From positions 124,001-188,000 of the forward strand of contig NZ_JBJMAW010000005.1 in NCBI RefSeq assembly GCF_046600735.1: a stretch of DNA of 64,000 nucleotides. Reading direction: 5' to 3'. Source of the stretch: Novilysobacter_A longmucuonensis. Its GTDB lineage: Bacteria > Pseudomonadota > Gammaproteobacteria > Xanthomonadales > Xanthomonadaceae. Below are positions 17,709-26,517 of this stretch, in pieces; position 1 is the first letter of the stretch, and every line of letters starts with the position of its first letter. The notes beneath the pieces were generated by a model. That model was not told the DNA's origin. It did not search any database and saw only the letters and a program-made list of their open reading frames with translations. The position numbers and the translations under genes were made by a program.

Positions 17709-19136
17709 TCAGGACTCCAGATGGATGCCGATATTGGTGGCATCGGTGAAGAACCGCATCGCTTCGAAGCCGCCCTCGCGGCCCAGGCCCGAGGCGCCGC
17801 TGCCGCCGAACGGCGTGCGCAGATCGCGCTGCAGCCAGGTGTTGATCCAGACCATGCCCACGCGCAGCTCGGCGCCGAAGCGGTGCGCGCGGTTGAGGTC
17901 GCAGGTCCACACCGAGGCGGCCAGGCCATAGTCGCCGGTATTGGCCAGCGCTAGCGCATGATCGTCGTCGTCGAACGGCTGCAGCGTCACCACCGGCCCG
18001 AAGATTTCCTCGCGGTTGCTCGCGCAGTCGGGGCCGAGGTTCTCGATCACCGTAGGGGCGACGAACCAGCCGGGACGGTCCAGTGCGGTGCCGCCACACA
18101 GCACCTTGCCGCCTTCCTCGCGGGCACGGGCGAGGGCAGCCAGCACCTTGTCGAACTGCGCCTGCGAGACCAGCGGGCCGAGCTGGTTATCCTCGTCGAT
18201 CGGGTCGCCGACGCGCAGCGTGAGCGCGTGTTCGACCAGCGCATCGCGGAACTCGATGTAGATGCGGCGCTCGACCAGCAGTCGCGAGCCGCACAGGCAG
18301 ATCTGGCCGGAGTTCTGGAACGCCGAGCGCACGATGGTGTCCAGGTGCGCGCGCCAGTCGCTGTCGGCGAACACCAGCGTCGGGTTCTTGCCACCGAGTT
18401 CCAGCGAAACCTTCTTCAGCAACGGACCGGCCAGACCGGCAATGCGACGGCCGACCGCGGTGCTGCCGGTGAACGACACCGCCCGCACCTTCGGGTGCGT
18501 CACCAGCGGCTCGCCGACCTCCGGGCCCAGCCCGTTGACGACGTTGAGCACGCCTTTGGGAAACCCGATCTCCGCGGCAAGTTCGCCAAGCATGGTCGCG
18601 GTGACCGGGGTGACTTCCGAGGGCTTGGCCACCACGGTGTTGCCGGCCGCGAGTGCCGGCGCGATCTTCCAGGTGAACAGGTACAGCGGCAGGTTCCACG
18701 GCGAGATCGTGGCGACCACGCCGAGCGGCCGGCGCAGGGTGTAGTTCAGCCCGGCCTGGCCGTGGTGCGACTCGCTGGCGAACTGGGTGGCGGCGTGGGC
18801 GAAGAAGCGCAGGTTGGCGATCGCACGCGGGATCTCGGCCTCGCGAGCGAGTTTCATCGGTTTGCCAGCATCGCGCGACTCGGCGTGGGCAAAGGACTCC
18901 AGCCGCGCCTCGAGCGCGTCGGCGAGCTTTTCCAGCCAGCGCGCGCGCTCGCTGTTGGGCAGGCCCGACCAGGCCGGGAATGCGCGCTCGGCCGCCTCGA
19001 TCGCGTCCTCGACCACGGTCGCGTCGCCCGCGGCCACTTCGGCATAGCGACGACCGCTGGCCGGGTCGAACACCTCCAGCCAGCGGCCGTCGGCGGGGTC
19101 GCGAGGGTTGCCGTCTATCCAGTGTGCCAGGCGCAT
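17709..19136 (-). CDS. nbaE: 2-aminomuconate 6-semialdehyde dehydrogenase
   Basis: NAD-dependent aldehyde dehydrogenase of 475 residues. The catalytic glutamate motif VSLELGGKNPTLVF and the catalytic cysteine motif NSGQICLCGSRLLVE are intact, as is the TISPWNLPLYLFTWK segment. Such enzymes of the 2-hydroxymuconic semialdehyde branch oxidise muconic semialdehydes. The kynurenine context assigns 2-aminomuconate semialdehyde to 2-aminomuconate. It is the second gene of the block, after the SDR gene, with a palindromic repeat between them. Its stop codon abuts the next ATG. Confidence 0.9.
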   Translation of the reverse strand: MRLAHWIDGNPRDPADGRWLEVFDPASGRRYAEVAAGDATVVEDAIEAAERAFPAWSGLPNSERARWLEKLADALEARLESFAHAESRDAGKPMKLAREAEIPRAIANLRFFAHAATQFASESHHGQAGLNYTLRRPLGVVATISPWNLPLYLFTWKIAPALAAGNTVVAKPSEVTPVTATMLGELAAEIGFPKGVLNVVNGLGPEVGEPLVTHPKVRAVSFTGSTAVGRRIAGLAGPLLKKVSLELGGKNPTLVFADSDWRAHLDTIVRSAFQNSGQICLCGSRLLVERRIYIEFRDALVEHALTLRVGDPIDEDNQLGPLVSQAQFDKVLAALARAREEGGKVLCGGTALDRPGWFVAPTVIENLGPDCASNREEIFGPVVTLQPFDDDDHALALANTGDYGLAASVWTCDLNRAHRFGAELRVGMVWINTWLQRDLRTPFGGSGASGLGREGGFEAMRFFTDATNIGIHLES

Positions 19137-19168
19137 TTCGCAAGCTTAACGCGGGCGCGGGACGAACT

Positions 19169-19245
19169 GTAGGAGCGGCTTCAGCCGCGATCGGAGAGTG
19201 ACGCGGCAATGATCATTGCGGATCGCGGCTGAAGCCGCTCCTACA
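19169..19245. repeat. Palindromic repeat, GGCTTCAGCCGCGA family
   Basis: Well-conserved copy with arms GTAGGAGCGGCTTCAGCCGC and complement, between the SDR gene and nbaE. It could act as a transcript-processing or attenuation hairpin within the block. Confidence 0.88.
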
Positions 19246-19257
19246 GTTGGCGAAGCG

Positions 19258-20043
19258 TCAGATCGACTGCATCCGCCCACCATCGACCGCCAGGCTGACG
19301 CCGTTGATGTAGGCGGCCGCCGGCGAGCACAGGAACGCGATGGCCGCGGCGGTCTCCTCGGGCCGGGCGAAGCGTGCGGCCGGCACGGTGCTGCGCATGC
19401 CGTCGGCGACCGCCTGCTCGGACTGGCCGCTGGCGCGGGCGCGGTCGCCGACGATCTGCGCGATGCGCCCGGTCTCGGTGAATCCCGGCAGCACGTTGTT
19501 GACCGTGATGCCTTGCGCGGCGAGTTCGCGCGAGAGGGTCTTGGCCCAGCCCGCCACGGCGCCGCGCGTGGTGTTGGACACGCCCAGGCCGGCGATCGGC
19601 TCTTTCACCGAGGTCGAGACCACATTGACGATGCGGCCCCAGTTCGCCTGCTGCATGCCCGGCAGCACCGACTGCACCAGCGCGTGGCTGGCGAGCAGGT
19701 GTTTGCCGAAGGCATCCAGGAATGCGGCGGCGGCCGCGCTGCTGACCGGTCCGCCGGGCGGGCCGCCGGTGTTGTTGACCAGGATGTGCACCGGGTGCCC
19801 GCTCGCAAGCGACTCGACCTGGCTGCGCAGCGCCCCGGTGTCGCCCATGTCCGCGGCGATCCAGTCGTGCCGCTGGCGATCGGTGCACGGCAAGGCCGCC
19901 ACCACCGCCTTGAGTGCCTCGGGCCGGCGGGCCAGGACGGTGACATCGGCGCCGAGCAGGGCGAGTTCATGGGCGGCGGCGCGGCCGATGCCTTCGGAGG
20001 CGCCGCACACCAGCGCATGCTTGCCGGTCAGGTCCAGGTCCAT
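19258..20043 (-). CDS. SDR-family oxidoreductase lacking the canonical Tyr-Lys pair
   Basis: Classical-size (261 residues) short-chain dehydrogenase with the glycine motif CGASEGIGRAA and NNTGGPPGG. The catalytic serine is seen in VVSTSVKEP. Where the family normally has YxxxK the sequence reads SNTTRGAVAG, so Tyr is Ser and Lys is Arg. This matches a known subgroup of beta-ketoacyl-reductase-like SDRs with an imperfect tetrad, so it is probably genuine and not an error. The C-terminus AYINGVSLAVDGG is typical. It is the first gene of the kynurenine-side block; its substrate is unknown. Confidence 0.85.
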   Translation of the reverse strand: MDLDLTGKHALVCGASEGIGRAAAHELALLGADVTVLARRPEALKAVVAALPCTDRQRHDWIAADMGDTGALRSQVESLASGHPVHILVNNTGGPPGGPVSSAAAAAFLDAFGKHLLASHALVQSVLPGMQQANWGRIVNVVSTSVKEPIAGLGVSNTTRGAVAGWAKTLSRELAAQGITVNNVLPGFTETGRIAQIVGDRARASGQSEQAVADGMRSTVPAARFARPEETAAAIAFLCSPAAAYINGVSLAVDGGRMQSI

Positions 20044-20104
20044 GTGTTGTCTCCCGAGTGTTGGATTGGGGCGCGGGCGGGAACGTCGGTTCAGCCCCGG
20101 CGCG

Positions 20105-20413
20105 TCAGTGCCGCGGTTGCGGCAGCTTCTGCATCATCAGTGGGCGCAGCGCGTCGTCGTTGTCGCCCTGCGGCGGCGCCAGTTCCTCCAGCGCCAGTCC
20201 GCGATCCTGCGCATCGTGCTCGTCGAGCCCATCGAGCGCCACGAACTCGGCGTCCATCAGCGCGGCGCGGGCGCTGTCCTCGCTGTCGTAGGGCAGGATG
20301 TTGCCGTCGCTGTCGAACACCTCGGCAGTGCCGGCCTGGAGTACGCGCAGGCGGGCCCAGACCACGGTGCGACCGAGCGTCGCCAGCCACCATTCGTCGC
20401 ATCGTTCATTCAT
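20105..20413 (-). CDS. Conserved hypothetical protein, acidic, 102 aa
   Basis: Starts at the ATG 20413 (MNERCDEWWLATLGRTVVWA) and overlaps the stop of the upstream gene by the ATGA tetranucleotide, indicating translational coupling. The protein is acidic and soluble, beginning with a beta-rich segment (ATLGRTVVWARLRVLQAG, FDSDGNILPYDS) and ending in a polar tail. No known domain or catalytic motif is recognised. It lies between the asnS/membrane-protein pair and the SDR gene. Confidence 0.7.
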   Translation of the reverse strand: MNERCDEWWLATLGRTVVWARLRVLQAGTAEVFDSDGNILPYDSEDSARAALMDAEFVALDGLDEHDAQDRGLALEELAPPQGDNDDALRPLMMQKLPQPRH

Positions 20414-20715
20414 GACAGCACCGTCGAAAGCAGCCACAGGATGCCGGCCCCGATCAGGCCGGCGATGATCGTCATTAGCGCGAGCCGCGCCGGCGTCGCC
20501 AGGCCGCTGAGGTTGCGGTCGCCGGTACGTCGGTAGCCGCCGCGCAGCAGCCACAGCAGGGCCACGGGATTGAGGAAGGCGCCGACGCCGAGTTCGGCCA
20601 GCACCGCCGGATGGCAATCGCGGATATGCACCAGTGCCAGCGGCCAGAAGATCACGAACGCGGTCGCGCCGGCGATGGCGAGCGACAGGCTGACAAGGGC
20701 GAAGAACAGGATCAT
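20410..20715 (-). CDS. Small three-helix membrane protein
   Basis: 101 residues: an N-terminal hydrophobic helix (ILFFALVSLSLAIAGATAFV), a second one around residues 38-58 (LGVGAFLNPVALLWLLRGG), a basic loop RRTGDRN, and a C-terminal helix ending ILWLLSTVL. No family is recognised. Its stop overlaps the start of the downstream hypothetical gene by four bases (ATGA), so the two form a coupled pair. It follows asnS by 94 bases on the same strand. Confidence 0.7.
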   Translation of the reverse strand: MILFFALVSLSLAIAGATAFVIFWPLALVHIRDCHPAVLAELGVGAFLNPVALLWLLRGGYRRTGDRNLSGLATPARLALMTIIAGLIGAGILWLLSTVLS

Positions 20716-20809
20716 GGGGTCTCAGGCATTTTTGTCCGCAAAGGTCGCGAGAGGCGCAAAAGGAAGATCGATGCGGCAGGGCGTCCTTCGGACCACCTTG
20801 CACGCCACA

Positions 20810-22210
20810 TCAGAACTCCGCGCTGCCCGGCGCGCGCGGGTAGGGGATCGCGTCGCGGATGTTGGACAGGCCGCAGACATACACCACCAGCCGCTCGAAC
20901 CCCAGGCCGAAGCCGGAGTGCGGCACCGTGCCGTAGCGGCGGAAGTCGCGATACCAGCCGTAGTGTTCGACATCCAGGCCGAACTGCGCCATGCGCGAAT
21001 CCAGCACGTCCAGGCGCTCCTCGCGCTGCGCACCGCCGATGATCTCGCCGATGCCCGGCGCCAGCACGTCCATCGCCGCGACCGTCTTGCCGTCGTCGTT
21101 CAGGCGCATGTAGAACGCCTTGATGTGCTCGGGATAGTTGTAGACCACCACCGGGCGCCCGACGTGCTGCTCGGTCAGCCAGCGCTCGTGCTCGGTCTGC
21201 AGGTCTAGGCCCCATTCGACCGGGAACTCGAACTTGTGCCCGGAGTTCTGCAGCAATCCAATCGCGTCGGTGTAGTCGATCCGCTCGAACGGCGCGTTGA
21301 CGAAGCTCTCCAGCCGCGTGACCGCGTCCTTCTGCACGCGCTGCGCGATGAACGCCATGTCGTCGCCGCGCTCGTCCAGCACCGCGCGGAACAGGTACTT
21401 GAGGAAGTCCTCGGCGACCTGCGCGTTCTCCATCAGGTCGGCGAAGGCGATCTCCGGCTCGACCATCCAGAACTCGGCCAAGTGCCGGGTGGTGTTGCTG
21501 TTCTCGGCGCGGAAGGTCGGGCCGAAGGTGTAGACCTTGCTCAGCGCCAGGCAGTAACCCTCGACGTTGAGCTGGCCGGACACCGTCAGGAACGCTTCCC
21601 TGCCGAAGAAGTCGCGCGAAAAGTCGACCGCGCCGCTCTTGTCGCGCGGCAGGTTGGCCAAATCCAACGTCGAAACGCGGAACATCTGGCCGGCGCCCTC
21701 GGCGTCGCTGGTGGTCACGATCGGCGTGTTGATCCAGTAGTAGCCGTGCTCGTGGAAGAACCGGTGCACCGCCTGCGCCAGGCAGTGGCGGATACGCGTG
21801 ACCGCGCCGAACAGGTTGGTCCGTGGGCGCAGATGGGCGACCTCGCGCAGGAACTCCAGCGAGTGCGCCTTGGGCTGGATCGGGTAGGTTTCCGGGTCGT
21901 CGACCCAGCCGACCACCTCCACCTTTTCGGCCTGGATCTCGTAGCCCTGGCCCTTGCCCTGCGAGGCAACCAGCGTGCCGGTGGCGATCACCGCGCAGCC
22001 GGCGGTGAGGTGTTTCACCTCGGATTCGTAGTTGGGCAGCGAATCGGGCGCGACCACCTGAATCGGCGCGAAGCAGGAGCCGTCGCTGACGTTGACGAAG
22101 CTCAGCCCCGCCTTGGAATCGCGCCGGGTGCGGACCCAGCCGCGGACCGTGACTTCGCCACCGGCGGGCATCTTGCCCGTGAGCGCGTGTTCGACGCTGA
22201 CCACCGTCAT
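20810..22210 (-). CDS. asnS: Asparagine-tRNA ligase
   Basis: Class IIb aminoacyl-tRNA synthetase charging tRNA-Asn. It has the N-terminal OB-fold anticodon domain (VRGWVRTRRDSKAGLSFVNV), class II motif 2 with FRAENSNTTRHLAEFWMVEP, and motif 3 GFGLGFERLVVYVCG. Start is ATG 22210 (MTVVSVEHAL), giving 466 residues as in E. coli; the frame extends upstream but without homology. No T-box or other leader was recognised upstream. Confidence 0.96.
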   Translation of the reverse strand: MTVVSVEHALTGKMPAGGEVTVRGWVRTRRDSKAGLSFVNVSDGSCFAPIQVVAPDSLPNYESEVKHLTAGCAVIATGTLVASQGKGQGYEIQAEKVEVVGWVDDPETYPIQPKAHSLEFLREVAHLRPRTNLFGAVTRIRHCLAQAVHRFFHEHGYYWINTPIVTTSDAEGAGQMFRVSTLDLANLPRDKSGAVDFSRDFFGREAFLTVSGQLNVEGYCLALSKVYTFGPTFRAENSNTTRHLAEFWMVEPEIAFADLMENAQVAEDFLKYLFRAVLDERGDDMAFIAQRVQKDAVTRLESFVNAPFERIDYTDAIGLLQNSGHKFEFPVEWGLDLQTEHERWLTEQHVGRPVVVYNYPEHIKAFYMRLNDDGKTVAAMDVLAPGIGEIIGGAQREERLDVLDSRMAQFGLDVEHYGWYRDFRRYGTVPHSGFGLGFERLVVYVCGLSNIRDAIPYPRAPGSAEF

Positions 22211-22403
22211 GCCTTGAATCCTGGCCTGTTCGGGCCGATATGGGAGAGGTCGGAGTTTACCGGGTGAGCAGGCGCGCTTGCGAGGCATTGCCTCGCGCGT
22301 CTGCGAACGCCCGGCCACGGATGGCCGGGCAGGAGTAGCCGAAGACGGTCAGGCTGCGCCAAGGATGGCAGCGCTACAATCAACGAACATTACGGAGTCG
22401 CGC

Positions 22404-22742
22404 ATGTCCATCTCGCTCAGTCCCGCCGCCCTTGCCCGCGTCCAGCGTTACCTGGTGGAAACGCCGGAGGCGCTGGGTCTGCGTTTCGGAGTGAGCCGGA
22501 CCGGTTGCTCCGGCTGGCAGCACATCGCCGACCTGGCCCGGGACCAGCGCGAGGGCGACCACGTATTTGAGCAGGACGGCGTGCGCATCTACGTGGACGA
22601 CACCAGCCTGCCGCTGGTCGACGGCACCCGGATCGACCTGGTCAAGCAGCGCCTCGGCGAGCAGTTCGTGTTCCGCAACCCGAACGCCGCCGACGAGTGC
22701 GGCTGCGGCGAGAGCTTCACCACCAGCGCCGATACGGCCTGA
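22404..22742 (+). CDS. IscA/ErpA-type iron-sulfur assembly protein
   Basis: A-type carrier protein of 112 residues. The three conserved cysteines are present: Cys-35 in RTGCSGWQH and Cys-99/Cys-101 in CGCGESF. ATG 22404 begins the family's MSISLSPAALARVQ. Members accept and deliver Fe-S clusters; the C-terminal CGCG-E-F tail is the type found in IscA-like proteins outside the isc operon. It is divergent from asnS and followed by a palindromic repeat, so it appears monocistronic. Which A-type protein it corresponds to is not resolvable here. Confidence 0.88.
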   Translation: MSISLSPAALARVQRYLVETPEALGLRFGVSRTGCSGWQHIADLARDQREGDHVFEQDGVRIYVDDTSLPLVDGTRIDLVKQRLGEQFVFRNPNAADECGCGESFTTSADTA

Positions 22743-22785
22743 GCACTTTGCCGAGTCCGGCGGTCGACGCGCCGGCGGTCTCCCT

Positions 22786-22864
22786 GTAGGAGCGCCCCAT
22801 GGGCGCGATGGCCTTACCTTCGGTTCGTCGGCAAGAGCAATCGCGCCCATGGGGCGCTCCTACA
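22786..22864. repeat. Palindromic repeat, GCCCCATGGGC family
   Basis: Arms GTAGGAGCGCCCCATGGGCG and complement, about 40 bases apart, downstream of the IscA-like gene. Best-preserved copy of this family together with 6444-6528. Confidence 0.88.
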
Positions 22865-22961
22865 AATCCCGGGTAGCGCCGAGACCACACGACTTTCGTC
22901 ATGGGGGTGCGGGGCCTTGGCGGCGTTAGACTCGGCCGCTACGTCCACCGGAGGTTTCGCC

Positions 22962-24761
22962 TTGATCCGATCCCTGCTGCTCACCGTCGCCATCGCGACC
23001 GCACTGTCCGCCACGCCGGCGCTGGCCCATTCGGAAAGAGCGCCTGCCACCGCCGTTGCGCCGGCCAGCCAGGCCCTGCACCAGCTGTTTCAGGAAGAAT
23101 GGGAGCGCGGCCTGCGCGAAAGCCCGGAGACTGCCAGCTATCGCGGCGACAAGCGCTACAACGACCGCTGGACCGACCTGAGCCTTGACGCGCTCCGCGC
23201 CCGCCAGGCCGCCGACCGCGCGGTGCTGCAGCGGTTGCGCGCGATCGACCGGGATGCGCTCACGGCCCAGGACCAGCTCAGCTTCGATGTGTTCGTATGG
23301 CAGCTCGAGCGCTCGGTGCAGCGGCAGAAGTACAACGAATGGCAGCGGCCGCTGAACCAGCGCGGCGGCGTCCAGAACGCCGAGGGCATCGCCGAGGTGC
23401 TGCCGTTTTCCGACGCCGAGGACTATCGCGACTGGCTCGCGCGCCTCGAGGGCGTGCCGACCATGGTCGAGCAGACCACCGCGCTGATGCGCGAAGGTCT
23501 GGAGGCCGGCAACACACCGCCGCAGGTGCTGATGCAACGCGTGACCGGCCAGATAGACGCGCAGATCGTCGAGGACCCGGCGCAGAGTCCGTTCTACAAG
23601 CCGTTCACCGACATGCCCGAGAGCATTCCGGCGTCCGAGCGCGATGCGCTGCAGACCCAGGCGCGCGCGGTGATCGCTGAGCACGTGGTGCCGGCGTATC
23701 GCGACTTCGCCGTGTTTTTCGAGGACGACTACCTGCCGGGATCGCGCCAGACCATCGCCGCGGCGGATCTGCCCGATGGCGCCGAGTACTACGACTTCCT
23801 CGCCGGCCACTTCACCACCACCGACCTGACCGCCGACGAAATCCATCAAATCGGCCTGGGCGAGGTCGCGCGCATCCGCGCCGAGATGGAGCAGGTCAAG
23901 GCCGAGGTCGGCTTCGACGGCAGCCTGAACGAGTTCTTCGAGCACCTGCGGACCGCGCCGGAGTTCTTCTACGAGACCCCCGAGGAGCTGCTCGAGGCCT
24001 ACCAGGCGATGTCCAAGCGCATCGACCCGGAGCTGGTGAAGATCTCCAGGATGATCCCGCGCCTGCCGTACGGCGTGCGGGCGATCCCAGACAACATCGC
24101 GCCCGACACCACCACCGCGTACTACCAGCCCGGTGCGGTCGACGGCAGCCGCGCGGGCTACTACTACGTCAACCTGTACAAGCCCGAAGTCCGGCCGAAG
24201 TGGGAAATGATGGCGCTGTCGTTGCATGAGGCGGTGCCGGGGCACCACTTCCAGTTCGCCCGCGGCATGGAGCTGCCGGACGTGCCGATGTTCCGCCGGG
24301 TCGGCTATTTCACCGCTTATGGCGAGGGTTGGGGTCTGTACGCCGAGCGCCTGGGCTACGACATGGGCCTGTACGACGACCCCTTTGATCGCATGGGCCA
24401 GCTCGCCTACGACATGTGGCGCGCGGTGCGGCTGGTGGTCGACACCGGCATGCACAGCAAGGGCTGGAGCCGCCAGCAGGCGATCGACTACTTCATGGCC
24501 AACGCGCCCAAGACCGAACAGGACGTGGTCAACGAGATCGACCGCTACATCGGCTGGCCCGGCCAGGCGCTGGCCTACAAGGTCGGCCAGCTGAAGATCT
24601 CCGAGCTGCGCGAGCTTGCCAGCCGCGAACTGGGCGAGGACTTCGACCTGCGCGCGTTCAACGATGCGGTGCTGGTGACCGGGTCGGTGCCGCTGCAGAC
24701 GCTGGAGACGCATATGCGGGCGTGGATCGCGGCGCGGAAGGCCGAAGCTGCGGACGGCTGA
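22962..24761 (+). CDS. Secreted DUF885-family putative metallopeptidase
   Basis: 599-residue protein of the DUF885 family. I choose TTG 22962 because GGAGG lies eight bases upstream and because it opens a clean signal peptide (MIRSLLLTVAIATALSATPA then LAHSE, cleavage after ALA). The longer frame from 22917 adds residues without homology. The family's metal-binding HExxxHH motif is seen as SLHEAVPGHHFQFARG, with a downstream EGWGLYAERLGYDMGLY segment that likely supplies the third ligand. Expected to be periplasmic or exported and to act as a peptidase, but activity of this family is poorly documented. It is a single gene. Confidence 0.88.
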   Translation: MIRSLLLTVAIATALSATPALAHSERAPATAVAPASQALHQLFQEEWERGLRESPETASYRGDKRYNDRWTDLSLDALRARQAADRAVLQRLRAIDRDALTAQDQLSFDVFVWQLERSVQRQKYNEWQRPLNQRGGVQNAEGIAEVLPFSDAEDYRDWLARLEGVPTMVEQTTALMREGLEAGNTPPQVLMQRVTGQIDAQIVEDPAQSPFYKPFTDMPESIPASERDALQTQARAVIAEHVVPAYRDFAVFFEDDYLPGSRQTIAAADLPDGAEYYDFLAGHFTTTDLTADEIHQIGLGEVARIRAEMEQVKAEVGFDGSLNEFFEHLRTAPEFFYETPEELLEAYQAMSKRIDPELVKISRMIPRLPYGVRAIPDNIAPDTTTAYYQPGAVDGSRAGYYYVNLYKPEVRPKWEMMALSLHEAVPGHHFQFARGMELPDVPMFRRVGYFTAYGEGWGLYAERLGYDMGLYDDPFDRMGQLAYDMWRAVRLVVDTGMHSKGWSRQQAIDYFMANAPKTEQDVVNEIDRYIGWPGQALAYKVGQLKISELRELASRELGEDFDLRAFNDAVLVTGSVPLQTLETHMRAWIAARKAEAADG

Positions 24762-24801
24762 CGGGCACTTGGGCCAGCCGGATATCCACCGCCAGACGGG
24801 C

Positions 24802-24930
24802 AGGGCGGGTCTTGACCCGCCGCCGCCCTGCGGCGGGCTGTCGCTGGCGGGTTGAAACCCGCCTACAGGCCTGCGAATGGAAGCCGTCCAGGCGATCGGT
24901 TTCGCGATCGCGGCTGACGCCGCTCCTACA
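24802..24930. repeat. Composite palindromes (GGCGGGTCTTGACCCGCC and half GGCTGAAGCC element)
   Basis: First a compact hairpin GGCGGGTCTTGACCCGCC with a following GGCGGGTTGAAACCCGCC, then at 24907-24930 a lone right arm ATCGCGGCTGACGCCGCTCC. Together they fill the DUF885 to rpsF gap upstream of the rpsF promoter. Confidence 0.7.
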
Positions 24931-24945
24931 CCTGCTCGAGACACA

Positions 24946-24975
24946 TTGCCTCTGAGGTGTCGACTCTGCCATAAT
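24946..24975 (+). promoter_or_regulatory. Putative sigma-70 promoter of the rpsF operon
   Basis: TTGCCT (24946-24951) and CATAAT (24970-24975) with an 18-base spacer, about 130 bases upstream of the rpsF ATG. The GC-rich leader between them and rpsF is the usual site for S6:S18 autoregulatory binding, but I could not fold it reliably. Confidence 0.55.
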
Positions 24976-25108
24976 TCGCGGCTTCCTTCGGCTCCGGTCG
25001 AGGGAACCTTGCCCCACCGCGCCCGCTGGAACCGTTTAGATGGGGTGGCGGGGGGCTGACCCGGCCCGGGATCGCGTTGATCCGGCCGATATCCATAAGG
25101 AAAACGCC

Positions 25109-25588
25109 ATGCGTCATTACGAAGTCGTGTTCCTGGTCCATCCGGACCAGAGCGAGCAAGTGCCGGCCATGATCGAGCGCTACAAGGGCTTGATCGAAGC
25201 GGGCGAGGGCAAGATCCACCGGCTCGAGGACTGGGGCCGCCGCCAGTTGGCCTATCCGATCGCCAACCTGGTCAAGGCCCACTACGTGCTGCTGAACATC
25301 GAGTGCAGCCAGGCCGTGCTGACCGAGCTGGTCGACGGGTTCCGCTTCAACGACGCGATCCTGCGTCATCTGGTCATGAAGCGCGACGATGCCGACACCG
25401 AGCAGTCGCTGATCATGAAGTTCAAGGACGAGAAGGGCGACAAGCCCGACCGCGGTGATCGCGGTGATCGCGGTGATCGGGGCGACCGCCCCGAGCGCGG
25501 CGAGCGCCGCCGCCGTGACGAAGATAGCGAAGGCGGCAACGCAGGCGACACCGCCAAGCCTGCCGACGACGACGCCGAAGCCGCATAA
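25109..25588 (+). CDS. rpsF: 30S ribosomal protein S6
   Basis: Ribosomal protein bS6 of the small-subunit platform, partner of S18. The core MRHYEVVFLVHPDQSEQV to ILRHLVMKRD is standard. ATG 25109 is preceded by AAGGA. The C-terminal tail (residues about 105-159) is long and highly charged: DRGD units repeated four times, encoded by a near-perfect 9-bp tandem repeat (25452-25490), then RRRRDEDSEGG and an acidic end. S6 tails vary among species (E. coli has a glutamate tail). It is followed 12 bases later by rpsR. Confidence 0.96.
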   Translation: MRHYEVVFLVHPDQSEQVPAMIERYKGLIEAGEGKIHRLEDWGRRQLAYPIANLVKAHYVLLNIECSQAVLTELVDGFRFNDAILRHLVMKRDDADTEQSLIMKFKDEKGDKPDRGDRGDRGDRGDRPERGERRRRDEDSEGGNAGDTAKPADDDAEAA

Positions 25589-25600
25589 GGAACGCCCCCC

Positions 25601-25831
25601 ATGTCCAAGTTTTTCCGCCGCCGCAAGTTCTGCAAGTTCACCGCCGAGGGTGTCAAGGAGATCGACTACAAGGATCTCAACACCCTGCGCCAGTACCTCA
25701 CCGAGACCGGCAAGATCGTGCCGAGCCGTGTGACCGGCACCAAGTCCAAGTACCAGCGCCAGCTCTCGACGGCCGTCAAGCGCGCGCGTTTCCTCGCGCT
25801 GATCCCGTACACGGATAACCACAATGCTTGA
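25601..25831 (+). CDS. rpsR: 30S ribosomal protein S18
   Basis: Ribosomal protein bS18, 76 residues. The family opening FFRRRKFCKF and the core YLTETGKIVPSRVTGTKSKY then QRQLSTAVKRARFLALIPY are all present. Second gene of the rpsF-rpsR-rplI operon. No priB is found between rpsF and rpsR. The spacer to rplI is unusually long (156 bp) and contains a palindrome. Confidence 0.97.
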   Translation: MSKFFRRRKFCKFTAEGVKEIDYKDLNTLRQYLTETGKIVPSRVTGTKSKYQRQLSTAVKRARFLALIPYTDNHNA

Positions 25832-25866
25832 GTAAAGCTGTCGTCCGCCAGGACGACACCACCTCC

Positions 25867-25890
25867 CCCTCTCCCGCCTGCGGGAGAGGG
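25867..25890. repeat. 11-bp palindrome CCCTCTCCCGC/GCGGGAGAGGG
   Basis: Perfect stem of 11 pairs with a CT loop inside the rpsR-rplI spacer, flanked by CACCTCC and CAGGGGTGAGGG. There is no T-run, so it is not a classical terminator; it looks like an interspersed repeat sitting inside the operon. Confidence 0.75.
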
Positions 25891-25987
25891 CAGGGGTGAG
25901 GGCAGCGCCACTTCGAGCGCGGCCACTTTTCGGACAGCGCAACCCGCTGCGGCGCATCGGCGTCGCTAACGAATACGGAGCAACACC

Positions 25988-26440
25988 ATGCAACTGATCC
26001 TCCTGCAGAAAGTGCAGAACCTCGGCAACCTTGGCGACAAGGTCACCGTCAAGCCCGGTTACGGCCGCAACTTCCTGGTCCCGCAGGGCAAGGCCGCGCC
26101 GGCGACCGAAGCCAACCTGGCGGAGTTCGAGGCCAAGCGCGCCGACTACGAAGCCAGGGCCAAGGCCGCGCATGACGACGCCGAAGCCCGCCAGGGCAAG
26201 CTCGAAGGCGCCGCGGTGACGATCCACGTCAACGCAGCAGCCGAGGGCAAGCTGTACGGCTCGGTCAGCACGCGCGACATCGCCGAAGCCCTGACCAAGG
26301 CCGGCCACCCGGTGGAGAAGTCCGAGGTCATCATGGGCGAGGGTGCGATCCGACGCACCGGTGAGTACGACGTCGTCGTCCACCTGCACGCCGACATCGA
26401 GACCACCGTCAAGGTCACCGTGGCGCCGGAAGCGGCCTGA
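25988..26440 (+). CDS. rplI: 50S ribosomal protein L9
   Basis: Ribosomal protein bL9, 150 residues. The N-terminal RNA-binding domain (MQLILLQKVQNLGNLGDKVT and VKPGYGRNFLVPQGKA) is followed by the connecting helix and the C-terminal domain (GKLYGSVSTRDIAEAL). The start is preceded by ACGGAGCAACACC. Third gene of the S6-S18-L9 operon, followed by a clear intrinsic terminator. Confidence 0.97.
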   Translation: MQLILLQKVQNLGNLGDKVTVKPGYGRNFLVPQGKAAPATEANLAEFEAKRADYEARAKAAHDDAEARQGKLEGAAVTIHVNAAAEGKLYGSVSTRDIAEALTKAGHPVEKSEVIMGEGAIRRTGEYDVVVHLHADIETTVKVTVAPEAA

Positions 26441-26465
26441 TCCGGGTCCATTGCAGGGTTTGAAC

Positions 26466-26494
26466 GAGGGCGCCGCAAGGCGCCCTTCGTTTTT
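26466..26494 (+). terminator. Intrinsic terminator after rplI
   Basis: Stem GAGGGCGCC/GGCGCCCTT with GCAA tetraloop followed by CGTTTTT. It lies 26 bases after the rplI stop, ending the ribosomal-protein operon. Confidence 0.88.
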
Positions 26495-26517
26495 GGCGCG
26501 CCCGGTCCCAGGCATTC

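Noticed and set aside
20716..20809. A further small gene between the three-helix membrane protein and asnS
   Set aside because: No frame longer than about 30 codons with a start and ribosome-binding site.
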